From the NCBI RefSeq assembly GCF_012295525.1, contig NZ_CP051167.1, positions 1,054,001 through 1,118,000 of the forward strand: a stretch of 64,000 bases of DNA, in the 5' to 3' direction. Positions 17,539 through 26,105 of the stretch are shown piece by piece; within the stretch, counting starts at the first letter, position 1; each line of letters opens with the position of its first letter. Origin of the DNA: Oxynema aestuarii AP17. Its GTDB lineage: Bacteria; Cyanobacteriota; Cyanobacteriia; Cyanobacteriales; Laspinemataceae. The notes beneath the pieces were generated by a model. That model was not told where the DNA came from, searched no databases, and saw nothing but the letters and a program-made list of their open reading frames with translations. Both the position numbers and the translations under genes were made by a program.

Positions 17539-19716
17539 TTATTCCCGACGATTGCCGCCGAGTAATTCGCTATCGACGAAGGTTTTAATCGTATAATCGA
17601 CTTCTAAATTGAGGCGATCGCCCGCCGGAACTTCAACTTTCCAGCGATAGCCGCCGCGTATGGGCCGACCGCGTTCTTGTTGATTGTAAACTTCCCATTC
17701 GGGGACGACGCGATCGATTTGTACGTCTACTTTAGCACCTTCTGCCGGGACGGGCAGGCGATCGCGCACTTCGATGGCGATCGCCCGTTGCAAATTATTG
17801 ACGATCGCGATCGCGATTTCGTGGCGCAACTCGTTAAACGCCACTAAGGTTTCTCCAGAACGAACTTCGCGATAATTCGTATTGCGGGCAACTTGGATCC
17901 CTTGTTCCACTCCCAATCCCAATTCCATTTCCCCCCGTGGTGGAATCGTCGGCATTTCTGTGGATAAAATATACTCGCCATCGACATAAATATCGGCCAT
18001 TCCCGCTAACAGGGGAGCATCGAGAGGGTTGAGTAGTTGGGCGATCCGAAAAACGTTGGGGTCGATACGCGGGACGACGATATAACGCAACTTCACCTCG
18101 GCGTCCCGACTCAGGAGGGCGATCGCGTGAAATTGGCCGTCACTGGGAATATCGAGGCGTCCTTCGGCAGCATAGGCATAATCGAAGGATCCGGCGCTGT
18201 ATCTCACTTCATGAGAACCGTGCGGCAGATGTACCATAAAACAGCGCTTGGCTTCGGCAAGGGCGTTATTGAGAACCCCTCGAATTGGGAAGGGAACCTT
18301 GAGATCTTGCCGTTGTAGGAATTCCAGATAGCGGTCTTCCGGGCTGGAAACCTTGAGTTTTCCGCGTTCTGCCCCATCTTCGGGAGCGCCGAGACGCATG
18401 ATAGAGTAGGTGAGGCGATCGATGGTTTCGACGGTCTCGGGGATCGGGCTTGGAGGCATGGAGACGGGCGATCGCCGTTGCCTCTGTTGTCCAGCCGATC
18501 GCGCTTTTTCGATCGATGCCTTTGGAGAGCGAGCAAATGCCCCCAAAGGAGAATCGTAGTTCATCCCGTCGTCATCAAGCTCTTCAATAAGCTCCTCAAT
18601 CTCTTCAAGATCTTCACTGAGAGATGGATCTATAGCCTGAGTGAAAGATCGATCTACCACCTGCTTGGAGGCGGGAGCCGCAAAGCTTTCGCTGCTTGTG
18701 AGATCGAGAGAAGTTAAGGGAGCGATCGCCGCTTGGAATGAGGGAGACACGGCGATCGCCTCGGTAGAGACAGCCAATTTAGCGGCTTGTTTCTGGCGGT
18801 CGTAATCTTCAAATAAATTTTCGGCGCCGACGGGCGGGCGTCGCCATCCCGAGGGCTTGGGTGCGGGTTGCGATCGCCCGATCCGCAGGGAAGCTAACTC
18901 TGGTAACTCGCACCAGCTCGACGGTTCGGCGGTGGACAGTTCGACGCGCACCCCGCTCCAATCTTCTCCAGTTCTTTGGCACACCGAGGCGCGCACGGCG
19001 ATCGTGGCGCGATTGTCCTGGCGGTTCAAGCGACAGATGTAACTCGGCGTCCAGCGCGCTCCGGGGACGAAGTATTCTAAAACGAGTTGAAGGGGAGACT
19101 CGGCGGGGCGATCGGTCCAAGAAAGTCCAATAATGGCGGTTTTTCGCAGTTCGTGCGGTTGCGCTTCGCGCGCTGAAGACGCTTGCTGTTGTTGTCGTTC
19201 CAAGTCGGCGAGGGCTTGGGTCGCCGTTCGCAAGGCGATCGCCACTTCCCGTTTTTCGACGAATTTGGCTTGCACTTGCTCTTGTGCAAAGTGAGATAAC
19301 GCCAGACGCGCCCCCATCGGCGAAGGCGGCGGTGATTTTCCAGCTTCCCCTCTCGGGCGATCGGGGACTTCCAAGGTATTGAGATTGGCGATTTCTCGTT
19401 GGATCGCGAGAAGGGTATCTTGTAATTGTTTAACTTTGAAGCGCGCTTTTCTCACTTCTGTTTCTAGGGGCGGTTCCCCAGGGTCTTCGCGGGAAGGAAC
19501 GGCGAGACCGATCGCGATATCGCAGGCGATCGCGCTGTCGCTACCTTCAATACGGGCGCGGACGCTGCGATCGTCTAAAACGAGGGGAAGTCCGGCAATT
19601 TCGACGCGATCGCCCCTCCAATCGGGAGGCAATGAAGCGATCCGAGTCACTGTAGCGCCGGAAGCGTAAATTTTTACGCCGTCGATTTTGGAGTCAAGCG
19701 GGAGAGGGGCGGACAT
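17539..19716 (-). CDS. MuiA-family protein (DUF4140/DUF4139)
   Basis: A 725-residue member of the mucoidy-inhibitor MuiA family. Seen: a DUF4140-type N-terminus (KIDGVKIYASGATVTRIASL), a coiled-coil region (QLQDTLLAIQREIANLNTLE and further helices to about residue 190), and a large beta-rich DUF4139 domain including LVLEYFVPGARWTPSYICRL and, near the C-terminus, WKVEVPAGDRLNLEVDYTIK. A low-complexity acidic insert (EDLEEIEELIEELDDDGM) lies mid-protein. No signal peptide is seen. The molecular function of this family is not established. It is followed closely by the ABHD14-like gene. Confidence 0.88.
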   Translation of the reverse strand: MSAPLPLDSKIDGVKIYASGATVTRIASLPPDWRGDRVEIAGLPLVLDDRSVRARIEGSDSAIACDIAIGLAVPSREDPGEPPLETEVRKARFKVKQLQDTLLAIQREIANLNTLEVPDRPRGEAGKSPPPSPMGARLALSHFAQEQVQAKFVEKREVAIALRTATQALADLERQQQQASSAREAQPHELRKTAIIGLSWTDRPAESPLQLVLEYFVPGARWTPSYICRLNRQDNRATIAVRASVCQRTGEDWSGVRVELSTAEPSSWCELPELASLRIGRSQPAPKPSGWRRPPVGAENLFEDYDRQKQAAKLAVSTEAIAVSPSFQAAIAPLTSLDLTSSESFAAPASKQVVDRSFTQAIDPSLSEDLEEIEELIEELDDDGMNYDSPLGAFARSPKASIEKARSAGQQRQRRSPVSMPPSPIPETVETIDRLTYSIMRLGAPEDGAERGKLKVSSPEDRYLEFLQRQDLKVPFPIRGVLNNALAEAKRCFMVHLPHGSHEVRYSAGSFDYAYAAEGRLDIPSDGQFHAIALLSRDAEVKLRYIVVPRIDPNVFRIAQLLNPLDAPLLAGMADIYVDGEYILSTEMPTIPPRGEMELGLGVEQGIQVARNTNYREVRSGETLVAFNELRHEIAIAIVNNLQRAIAIEVRDRLPVPAEGAKVDVQIDRVVPEWEVYNQQERGRPIRGGYRWKVEVPAGDRLNLEVDYTIKTFVDSELLGGNRRE

Positions 19717-19865
19717 GGGATTTTAGATTTTAACTAAATGGGGAGTTCGGGGGGCGATCGCACCGGAACGATTCAATTTTAGCGCCGATTGCTGGAGGCG
19801 ATTTGTCCGATCGCCGCAAATGAGAGACATTGAAAGCATCGTTTTATCAATATTCTCAAATCGTA

Positions 19866-20999
19866 ATGAACGATCGCGTTTTGATTGTTGGGGGAACTGG
19901 ACGAATCGGATCGAGTGTGGCGCGGGATTTACTCGCACATACCGACGCCCACCTTACCATTACCGGGCGCAATGCGGCCAAAGGGGAAGCCGTTCGCCAG
20001 CAGTTAGGCGAACGGGTTGACTTTCTGCAATTGGACTTGAACGATCGCGATCGCCTCCGGGGGGCGATCGGCGAGTCTCACCTCACGATCCATACTGCCG
20101 GCCCGTTTCACGATCGCGACGGACGAGTTCTCGATAGTTGTATCGCGGCTGGCGTTAACTATCTCGACGTCAGCGACGATCGCACGTTCACGAAAACAGC
20201 CCTCGCCAAAAGTGAGTTAGCCCGGGAAGCCGGGATAACCGCCGCCATCAATACGGGGATTTTTCCCGGCGTTTCCAACAGTTTGACCCGTTACGGCGTC
20301 GAACGACTCGACGAAGCGGAAACCATCGAGATCGCTTACGTCGTCGGCGGGTCCGGTGGCGCGGGGGTGACGGTGATGCGAACCACGTTCCTCGGGTTGC
20401 AAGCCCCTTTTGAGGCGTGGATTGACGGCAAATGGCAGGTTGTCGAGCCTTACAGCGATCGCGAAACCGTAGATTTCGGCGCGCCTTACGGCCAGATCGG
20501 CGTGTACTGGTTCGACATGCCGGAAGTTTACACCCTGCCCCAATCGTTCCCGGTGAAGACGGCGATCGCCAAATTCGGCAGCGCCCCGGATTTGTATAAT
20601 CGGTTCACCTGGATCGTCGCCCGATCGCCTGCCGCCTGGTTAAAAAATCATGCCGTCGTCGAATTCCTCTCTTATGTGAGTTACGCGATGACCGCACTCA
20701 CCGATCGCGCCTTCGGGATCGGCGTCGTCGTGCGATCGCGAGTATCGGGACGGAAAAACGGCCAACCTGCCACCATTTGCACCAGCGTCGCCCATCCGGA
20801 TACCGCGATCGTCACCGGGATGGGGGCCGGGGCGATCGCCCAACGCCTGTTAGAAGGAAGCGTGCGACAACCGGGGGTCTTTCCCGTCGAACGCCTCTTG
20901 CCGACCGATTTATTTTTAGAGGGAATGACCCGTAGGGGCATTAAAATCGAGCAAACCTGGGAGTCCTCCACAGCGATCGCCCCCGATCGACCAAACTGA
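19866..20999 (+). CDS. saccharopine dehydrogenase-like NAD(P)-binding protein
   Basis: A 377-residue protein with an N-terminal Rossmann fold (RVLIVGGTGRIGSSVARDLL, then an acidic-strand region ITGRNAAKGEAV) and a C-terminal part typical of the saccharopine dehydrogenase/short-chain-like group found in plants and cyanobacteria (AAINTGIFPGVSNSLTRYGV; later IVTGMGAGAIAQRLLEG). It is probably an NADP-dependent oxidoreductase of unknown substrate, not a lysine-pathway enzyme. ATG 19866 was chosen because it begins directly before the Rossmann strand; an ATG 12 codons upstream is also in frame. Confidence 0.85.
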   Translation: MNDRVLIVGGTGRIGSSVARDLLAHTDAHLTITGRNAAKGEAVRQQLGERVDFLQLDLNDRDRLRGAIGESHLTIHTAGPFHDRDGRVLDSCIAAGVNYLDVSDDRTFTKTALAKSELAREAGITAAINTGIFPGVSNSLTRYGVERLDEAETIEIAYVVGGSGGAGVTVMRTTFLGLQAPFEAWIDGKWQVVEPYSDRETVDFGAPYGQIGVYWFDMPEVYTLPQSFPVKTAIAKFGSAPDLYNRFTWIVARSPAAWLKNHAVVEFLSYVSYAMTALTDRAFGIGVVVRSRVSGRKNGQPATICTSVAHPDTAIVTGMGAGAIAQRLLEGSVRQPGVFPVERLLPTDLFLEGMTRRGIKIEQTWESSTAIAPDRPN

Positions 21000-21125
21000 G
21001 CGCCGAACCGCGCGGATCGCAGAAAACGTCAGTATCGGCGAACTGACCGACAACCGAATCAAGACAGGCCCTCCTCCTGTCGTCAGCGATCCGCGTAGCG
21101 CTTCACTCCTGAGTCCGCTCAACCC

Positions 21126-24100
21126 CTAACCCTTCAACGTTTCTTCGATCGCCGAGCGCAATTCACCCATGGACGCCGAAGGGGGCAAAATGCGCGTCGC
21201 GATCGCCCGCAAGCGCGCTTCGAGAGGGTCGCGATCGGTGTCCGACGGGGCGGACGGCTGCACTTCGCGGCGATCGAAGACTAAAATCGGCGGGCGCTTG
21301 GGGGTTTCACTGAGGCGATCGAGGACTTCTAGCACTTCGGGACTTGCCGGGGAATCGCGCCAGCAAATGGAAAGCAGATCGACGCTTTGAGTTTGGATGC
21401 GATGCCAGACTTTCGACCAAGACCGGGCGAAAGCGCTTTGAAACCCGGCTTTTTCCAGATATTGAATTAAGGCTGAAAGCCATTCATTTTCGCCACTCGA
21501 CCGGGTAGGGGCGATCGCGCCGGGTTCGGCGATCGCCAATTCGGCGACCAGAACGGTCGGTTTGGAATGTTTCCCCGTCGCCAGGTGAATCACTTGGACT
21601 AACGCGGCAATATTGGGAGTAGAATGCCGTTCGCCGTCCGGGCGATATTGCAAACAGGGAAACACGTTCAAACCGGGAACTTGATAGGCGGCGCGGGTGG
21701 TTTCCGATTCGAGAGGAATGAGAGGAAGACCTGCCAAAATCGGATATTGGCTGAATTTGCGTAAAAAGGTGACCGGATCGTGCAGATGTTCGCCACTTTC
21801 AAGCACGATCGCGTCAATTTGCCAGACTCGCGCCAGCAGTTCCGCTTGTTCGAGGTCCTCGGCTTCTAAGACCCGGTAATGGAGACCCCGTTCTACCTCA
21901 ATTTGCGCGGACAGCAGGGAGTGAAGGGGTTGGACGTCGAGACTGCTGGGGGCAAAGTCGGCCCGATCGAGGGATTGCCAGGTTTCGAGGGGGCGCAAAT
22001 GCAAGATCGTCAAGTGGGTCAACGGTCCTCCCGGAGCATCGTGGCGATCGTGACGGTCGTTTGCGGAAGGGACGATCTGAGCCATTTGAGCGGCTAAGGC
22101 CCGTTCGTCAATGGGGGTTCGCACGAAACCGTCCGCCCCCGCCAGCAGGGCTCGTTCTTTGTCCGCTTCGGTGGCGACGACCACGATCGGAATTTGGCGC
22201 GTTTGTCCCTGGGATTTGAGTAAGGTCAGCACGTCCCAACCGGAGAGTAAGGGGAGTAAGGGATTGAGAAAGATCGTTTGTGGTTGGAGGCGGCGGGCTT
22301 TTTCGAGGGCTTCGGTTCCCGTCCGGGCGATCGCCACCTGATAGCCCAAGGCGGTGAGTTGTTCGCTCAACCGATCGATGGATTGGGGAACCACTTCGAC
22401 GAGTAAAACCAAGCGATTCGAGAGGGGTCCGGATTCGCCGAGGGCGGTGGTCGGTTGGGGGGGAGAGGGGGGCAGGAGTAAGGTAAATTGGCTGCCTTTA
22501 CCTTCCGTGGAAATAAAGGTAACGTCGCCGCCGTGAGCCCGGGCCAGACGTTGGGTGAGGACTAACCCCAACCCGGTGCCTTCAAATTGACGGGTGAGGG
22601 GATTTTCTAACTGTTGGAATTTTTGGAAGATGAGATGCTGTTTTTCTGCGGGGATGCCGATGCCCGTGTCGCTGATGGTGAAGGCAATCCAGCCGCCCCA
22701 GCGATTGACTTTGAGCGTAATGGATCCTTCTGGCGGGGTAAATTTGGCGGCATTGGAGAGCAGGTTATAGAGCATCTGGCGCAAGCGCAGTTCGTCGGCG
22801 ACGACGCTGGTGAGATCGGGTTCGATCTCCAAGGTGAATTGGCTGGTAATGCGATCGCCCGGTTTGGAGGGGACGTGTTCTTGTCGTTCGCGTTGTTCGG
22901 CTTCGGGAAGGGAGAGATGAGCTTGTTCGAGGGCGCGTTGACAGACATCGTGCAGGTTGACGGGTTCGAGAATCAGTTCCATTTGCCCGCTTTCGATCCG
23001 GGTCAGGTCGAGAATGTCGTTGACGACGTTCATGAGGTGGCGCCCGCTTTGATAAATCATTTGGGCGTAACGTTCTTGACGGTCGCTGAGCGGCCCGAGG
23101 GCGCGGTCTTTGAGCAAGGTGGACAGACCCAGAACGGAGGTGAGCGGGGTTTTGAGTTCGTGGCTGATACAGGCGAGAAATTCGTCTTTGAGTCGGTTGA
23201 GTTGGATTAAATCGGCATTTTTGGCCGCCAGTTCTTTGGCGACTTGTTGGCGATCGCTGACATCTTGAGCCAGGATCAGCCACAAGGTTTCGTTGGTTTC
23301 CGAGCTGTTTTCGGCGCCGGGGCGATACGCCGTTGGCGATCGGGTCGCGTGCGCTATAGCCTTCGGCATGGCTTCGCTAGTGCGCTTAGTGTCCCCGTAG
23401 GCGTTAGGCGTCGCTTCGCGAATGGGGGGCGCTCTGAGATTGGGATTGGAGCTTTCGATCCCCGGTTGGGGGTGTAACAGTCGCAGATTCGGGGTTCTGG
23501 CGATCGTTCGATTCGGCGAGTCGCCGCCGATGACGATGCCGATCGGTATTTGGACGAACTGCCAGACGGCATTTTGACCGTCGGGCATCGAGCAAGATCC
23601 CGCACTGTCTTTTTCCGGGCGATCGGCTGGTTGGGGATGGGGTTCGTCTGCCACGCCGGAGCTAAATTGCTGCCGCCATGCCCGATTTTCGGATAAAATA
23701 TGGCCGCCGTGGGTTTGCAATTTCATCGGCAAGGGCATCTCTTCGAGCAGATCGCCTAATGGGGGCAGGGCATGGGAATCGGTCTCGACCGGGTTGCTGG
23801 CGGAATCTGTGCCGGGTGGTAGCATCTCTCTGGCCGCAAAATCGAGCAGGCAGACTGGATCGAGTAGTCCGAGGATTTCTCCGGTGGTTTCGACGATCGC
23901 CCACTGGCTGACGCTATGGGATCCGGGGGTTTGCGAGTGCAAGTGCTGCCAAAATTCTACCCAGGGCACTCCGGCACCCCAAATTTCCACGGGTTCGATC
24001 GCATCGGCGGCCCATTCCCATAAGGGATCTTCTGGAGCGGGTTTGGGGTCGAGATCGCCGGGGGAGAGTAAATACGGCAGCAGTCGGGCGAGGGCGATCG

Positions 24101-24266
24101 TCCCTACGGGGGTCTGTTGGCGGTCTACGAGAATCAGGCGATCTCCCGGCCACTCGCTGGCGCGGCAGTCGCCCAAGCGCGAATGCAATTCTGATATACT
24201 GACCGTTTGCGCGCAAACCCAGGTGGGGCGGACAAAGGCTTTGAGAGTTAAGGGGATTGTGGACAC
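21126..24266 (-). CDS. histidine kinase with tandem degenerate receiver domains, next to kaiABC
   Basis: A 1046-residue sensor kinase. In order: an N-terminal CBS-like region (about 20-165), a split PAS-like region (about 180-340) interrupted by low-complexity sequence, HisKA with phospho-histidine in SHELKTPLTSV (about H369), HATPase (NLLSNAAKFT, DTGIGIP, GTGLGLVLTQRLA), then a receiver-like domain (NRLVLLVEVVPQS ... TIFLNPLLPLLSGWDVL) with Asn at about 668 where the phospho-Asp should be. Two further receiver-like segments follow (about 750-900 and 905-1045), also without a clear Asp. CikA, a clock kinase, likewise has a pseudo-receiver, but the input domains differ. It is divergent from kaiA. 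GTG start. Confidence 0.85.
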   Translation of the reverse strand: MSTIPLTLKAFVRPTWVCAQTVSISELHSRLGDCRASEWPGDRLILVDRQQTPVGTIALARLLPYLLSPGDLDPKPAPEDPLWEWAADAIEPVEIWGAGVPWVEFWQHLHSQTPGSHSVSQWAIVETTGEILGLLDPVCLLDFAAREMLPPGTDSASNPVETDSHALPPLGDLLEEMPLPMKLQTHGGHILSENRAWRQQFSSGVADEPHPQPADRPEKDSAGSCSMPDGQNAVWQFVQIPIGIVIGGDSPNRTIARTPNLRLLHPQPGIESSNPNLRAPPIREATPNAYGDTKRTSEAMPKAIAHATRSPTAYRPGAENSSETNETLWLILAQDVSDRQQVAKELAAKNADLIQLNRLKDEFLACISHELKTPLTSVLGLSTLLKDRALGPLSDRQERYAQMIYQSGRHLMNVVNDILDLTRIESGQMELILEPVNLHDVCQRALEQAHLSLPEAEQRERQEHVPSKPGDRITSQFTLEIEPDLTSVVADELRLRQMLYNLLSNAAKFTPPEGSITLKVNRWGGWIAFTISDTGIGIPAEKQHLIFQKFQQLENPLTRQFEGTGLGLVLTQRLARAHGGDVTFISTEGKGSQFTLLLPPSPPQPTTALGESGPLSNRLVLLVEVVPQSIDRLSEQLTALGYQVAIARTGTEALEKARRLQPQTIFLNPLLPLLSGWDVLTLLKSQGQTRQIPIVVVATEADKERALLAGADGFVRTPIDERALAAQMAQIVPSANDRHDRHDAPGGPLTHLTILHLRPLETWQSLDRADFAPSSLDVQPLHSLLSAQIEVERGLHYRVLEAEDLEQAELLARVWQIDAIVLESGEHLHDPVTFLRKFSQYPILAGLPLIPLESETTRAAYQVPGLNVFPCLQYRPDGERHSTPNIAALVQVIHLATGKHSKPTVLVAELAIAEPGAIAPTRSSGENEWLSALIQYLEKAGFQSAFARSWSKVWHRIQTQSVDLLSICWRDSPASPEVLEVLDRLSETPKRPPILVFDRREVQPSAPSDTDRDPLEARLRAIATRILPPSASMGELRSAIEETLKG
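23322..23422. repeat. intragenic repeat inserted in frame in the kinase gene
   Basis: About 100 bases with REP-like motifs (CCTTCGGCATGGCTTCGC, CCCCGTAGGCGTTAGGCGTC) of the kind scattered through filamentous cyanobacterial genomes. On the minus strand it is translated as a linker reading EATPNAYGDTKRTSEAMPKA and lies inside the PAS-like region ahead of HisKA. Shorter related sequence appears near 12024, 21095 and 36425. Confidence 0.6.
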
Positions 24267-24689
24267 GATCGATCTTATGGGAATCTTAGGGGGATAATAG
24301 CAACTTCGACACGGGCGATCGGGTCAGTTTGAGTGCGCTTTTGGGAAGGTGGCACGCGGCGGACGACGGTCACGCGGCGATCTCCAGTCGAACCCAAGCG
24401 CGATCGTGACGGGGAAGCGACCCCCAGGCCGCAACTTTGCCGTCGCTTTCTCTGACGCCAGCACGATGCCCTCGCACGGTATGGCCGCCCAAACTAGAGA
24501 ACGAGAACGTCAGGAGGTACAACTCAATTATGGATCTCGAACGGAACGGACGAGGATATTGCTATTACAATAAGTTATAGAGCTTCTTTATCGGTTTAAA
24601 TCAATCTTAAGTTGACTGTTTTAGCGAGTCGCCATCGGCTCCGGACTGTTGAAATCGGCTGTTATTTATTTGTTTAATCGGGTAAGGCT
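24267..24689. other. divergent intergenic region upstream of kaiA
   Basis: About 420 bases between the kinase (-) and kaiA (+). The stretch from about 24550 to 24680 is AT-rich and should contain the kaiA promoter, but no clean -35/-10 pair was recognised. A 74-codon open frame at 24349-24573 has no protein-like character and is not called. Confidence 0.45.
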
Positions 24690-25625
24690 TTGCATTCCCA
24701 ACTATCGATTTGCATTTTCACCACCGAGGAGAACCTCACCCAATCGCTCGATGCTTACTTGGCGGGCGATCGCTACCTCGCGAACTCTTTTCAGTCAGTC
24801 GAAGGGTTTTTAAAGTATGTTTTAGCCCACAAACAGCAACTCGATTGTTTGATTTTACAATCCGATTCGGCTTTGAAAATTCTATCGGAAAAGTTGCACG
24901 CCGAAGGGATTCTTCTGCCTGCAACGATCTTGCATTTAGAAGAAGAAAGCATTCCCCTCGACCCTTCCCCAGACTCTGGCGAAACGCCAACGCCGACCCC
25001 CGTCGCCGGGGGAGCCAGAAATGGCAGCAAAGTTTATCCTAGTTTGTTTTATCACACGGCAGAAGTTCACTTGTGGGTTGAAAATCTCGACGAACTGCCC
25101 CGCAGCATCGAACGGGCGATCGCCCAATTTCTCAATCTTTCCCCGAGTGTGAGCCTCGGCGATCGCCCCGTGGCTAACTCCCAAACCCCAACCAATCCAG
25201 CCACTCAAAATTTTTTGCTGAACCAACAGCGTCGTCTCGCCGAAAAACTCAGGGAGCGACTAGGATACTTAGGCGTGTATTACAAACGAAACCCACAGCG
25301 TTTTGTTCGCAACCTTTCTCCGGGAGAAAGAGACAACTTTTTAAAACAATTAAAGGCGGATTATCGAGAAATTGTCTTGTACTATTTTGCCGATGACGGT
25401 ACCCTCAATCAACGCATTGACGAGTATGTCAATATGGCCTTTCTCTCCGATATTTCCGTCACCCAAATTGTCGAAATTCACATGGAGCTAATGGACGATT
25501 TTTCTAAACAATTAAAATTGGAAGGTCGCAGCGAAGAAATTCTCCTCGACTATCGGCTGACTTTGATTGACATCATCGCTCATTTATGCGAAATGTATCG
25601 ACGTTCGATCCCGAGAGAATCGTGA
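24690..25625 (+). CDS. kaiA: circadian clock protein KaiA
   Basis: KaiA stimulates KaiC autophosphorylation by binding its C-terminal tail. The protein is 311 residues and full length: an N-terminal pseudo-receiver (LSICIFTTEENLTQSLDAYL ... QLDCLILQSDSALK), a linker longer and more proline-rich than in Synechococcus, and the C-terminal dimerising KaiC-binding domain (RLGYLGVYYKRNPQRF, YVNMAFLSDISVTQIVEIHM, LLDYRLTLIDIIAHLCEMYR). The start is a TTG at 24690, which aligns with the Synechococcus start (MHSQLSICI against MLSQIAICI); an AAGG lies just upstream. It is first in the kai operon, 66 bases before kaiB. Confidence 0.98.
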   Translation: MHSQLSICIFTTEENLTQSLDAYLAGDRYLANSFQSVEGFLKYVLAHKQQLDCLILQSDSALKILSEKLHAEGILLPATILHLEEESIPLDPSPDSGETPTPTPVAGGARNGSKVYPSLFYHTAEVHLWVENLDELPRSIERAIAQFLNLSPSVSLGDRPVANSQTPTNPATQNFLLNQQRRLAEKLRERLGYLGVYYKRNPQRFVRNLSPGERDNFLKQLKADYREIVLYYFADDGTLNQRIDEYVNMAFLSDISVTQIVEIHMELMDDFSKQLKLEGRSEEILLDYRLTLIDIIAHLCEMYRRSIPRES

Positions 25626-25691
25626 TGTCAGTCCCGGAATACGCCCTGTTCGGTTTCGCTCTTCCCTCAATTTACGACCCAGATCTTATCT

Positions 25692-26003
25692 ATGAGTCCT
25701 CCTAAAAAAACTTACGTCCTCAAGCTCTACGTCGCGGGCAACACCCCCAACTCGGTCCGCGCTTTAAAAACCCTGAAAAATATTCTCGAACAAGAATTCC
25801 AAGGGGTCTACGCCCTCAAAGTGATCGACGTTCTCAAAAATCCACAATTGGCCGAAGAAGATAAAATCTTGGCCACCCCGACTTTATCGAAAATCTTACC
25901 CCCTCCCGTGCGTAAGATTATTGGCGATCTTTCCGATCGCGAGAAAGTCTTGATCGGCTTGGACTTACTGTACGAAGAACTGCGCGATCAAGAATTGGAT
26001 TGA
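25692..26003 (+). CDS. kaiB: circadian clock protein KaiB
   Basis: KaiB is the thioredoxin-like, fold-switching clock protein that binds the KaiC CI ring at night, sequesters KaiA and signals to SasA and CikA. The 103 residues show the canonical [20 protein letters not shown] start, the [20 protein letters not shown] strand-helix, the cis-proline segment [20 protein letters not shown], and an acidic C-terminal tail. Length and sequence are normal. It sits between kaiA and kaiC with a 102-base gap to kaiC, which leaves room for a separate kaiBC promoter. Confidence 0.98.
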   Translation: MSPPKKTYVLKLYVAGNTPNSVRALKTLKNILEQEFQGVYALKVIDVLKNPQLAEEDKILATPTLSKILPPPVRKIIGDLSDREKVLIGLDLLYEELRDQELD

Positions 26004-26105
26004 TAAACTAATCAACCCGAGATTGCCGTATCCGGCGATCGCCACCCTCCCACAACCACCTATCATTTGTCCGTGGTATTCCTGCCACTGTGAACCACCA
26101 AAGCT

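Noticed and set aside
24349..24573. 74-codon open frame upstream of kaiA
   Set aside because: Arg/Gly-rich random-looking sequence without ribosome site; the region is better explained as a promoter area.
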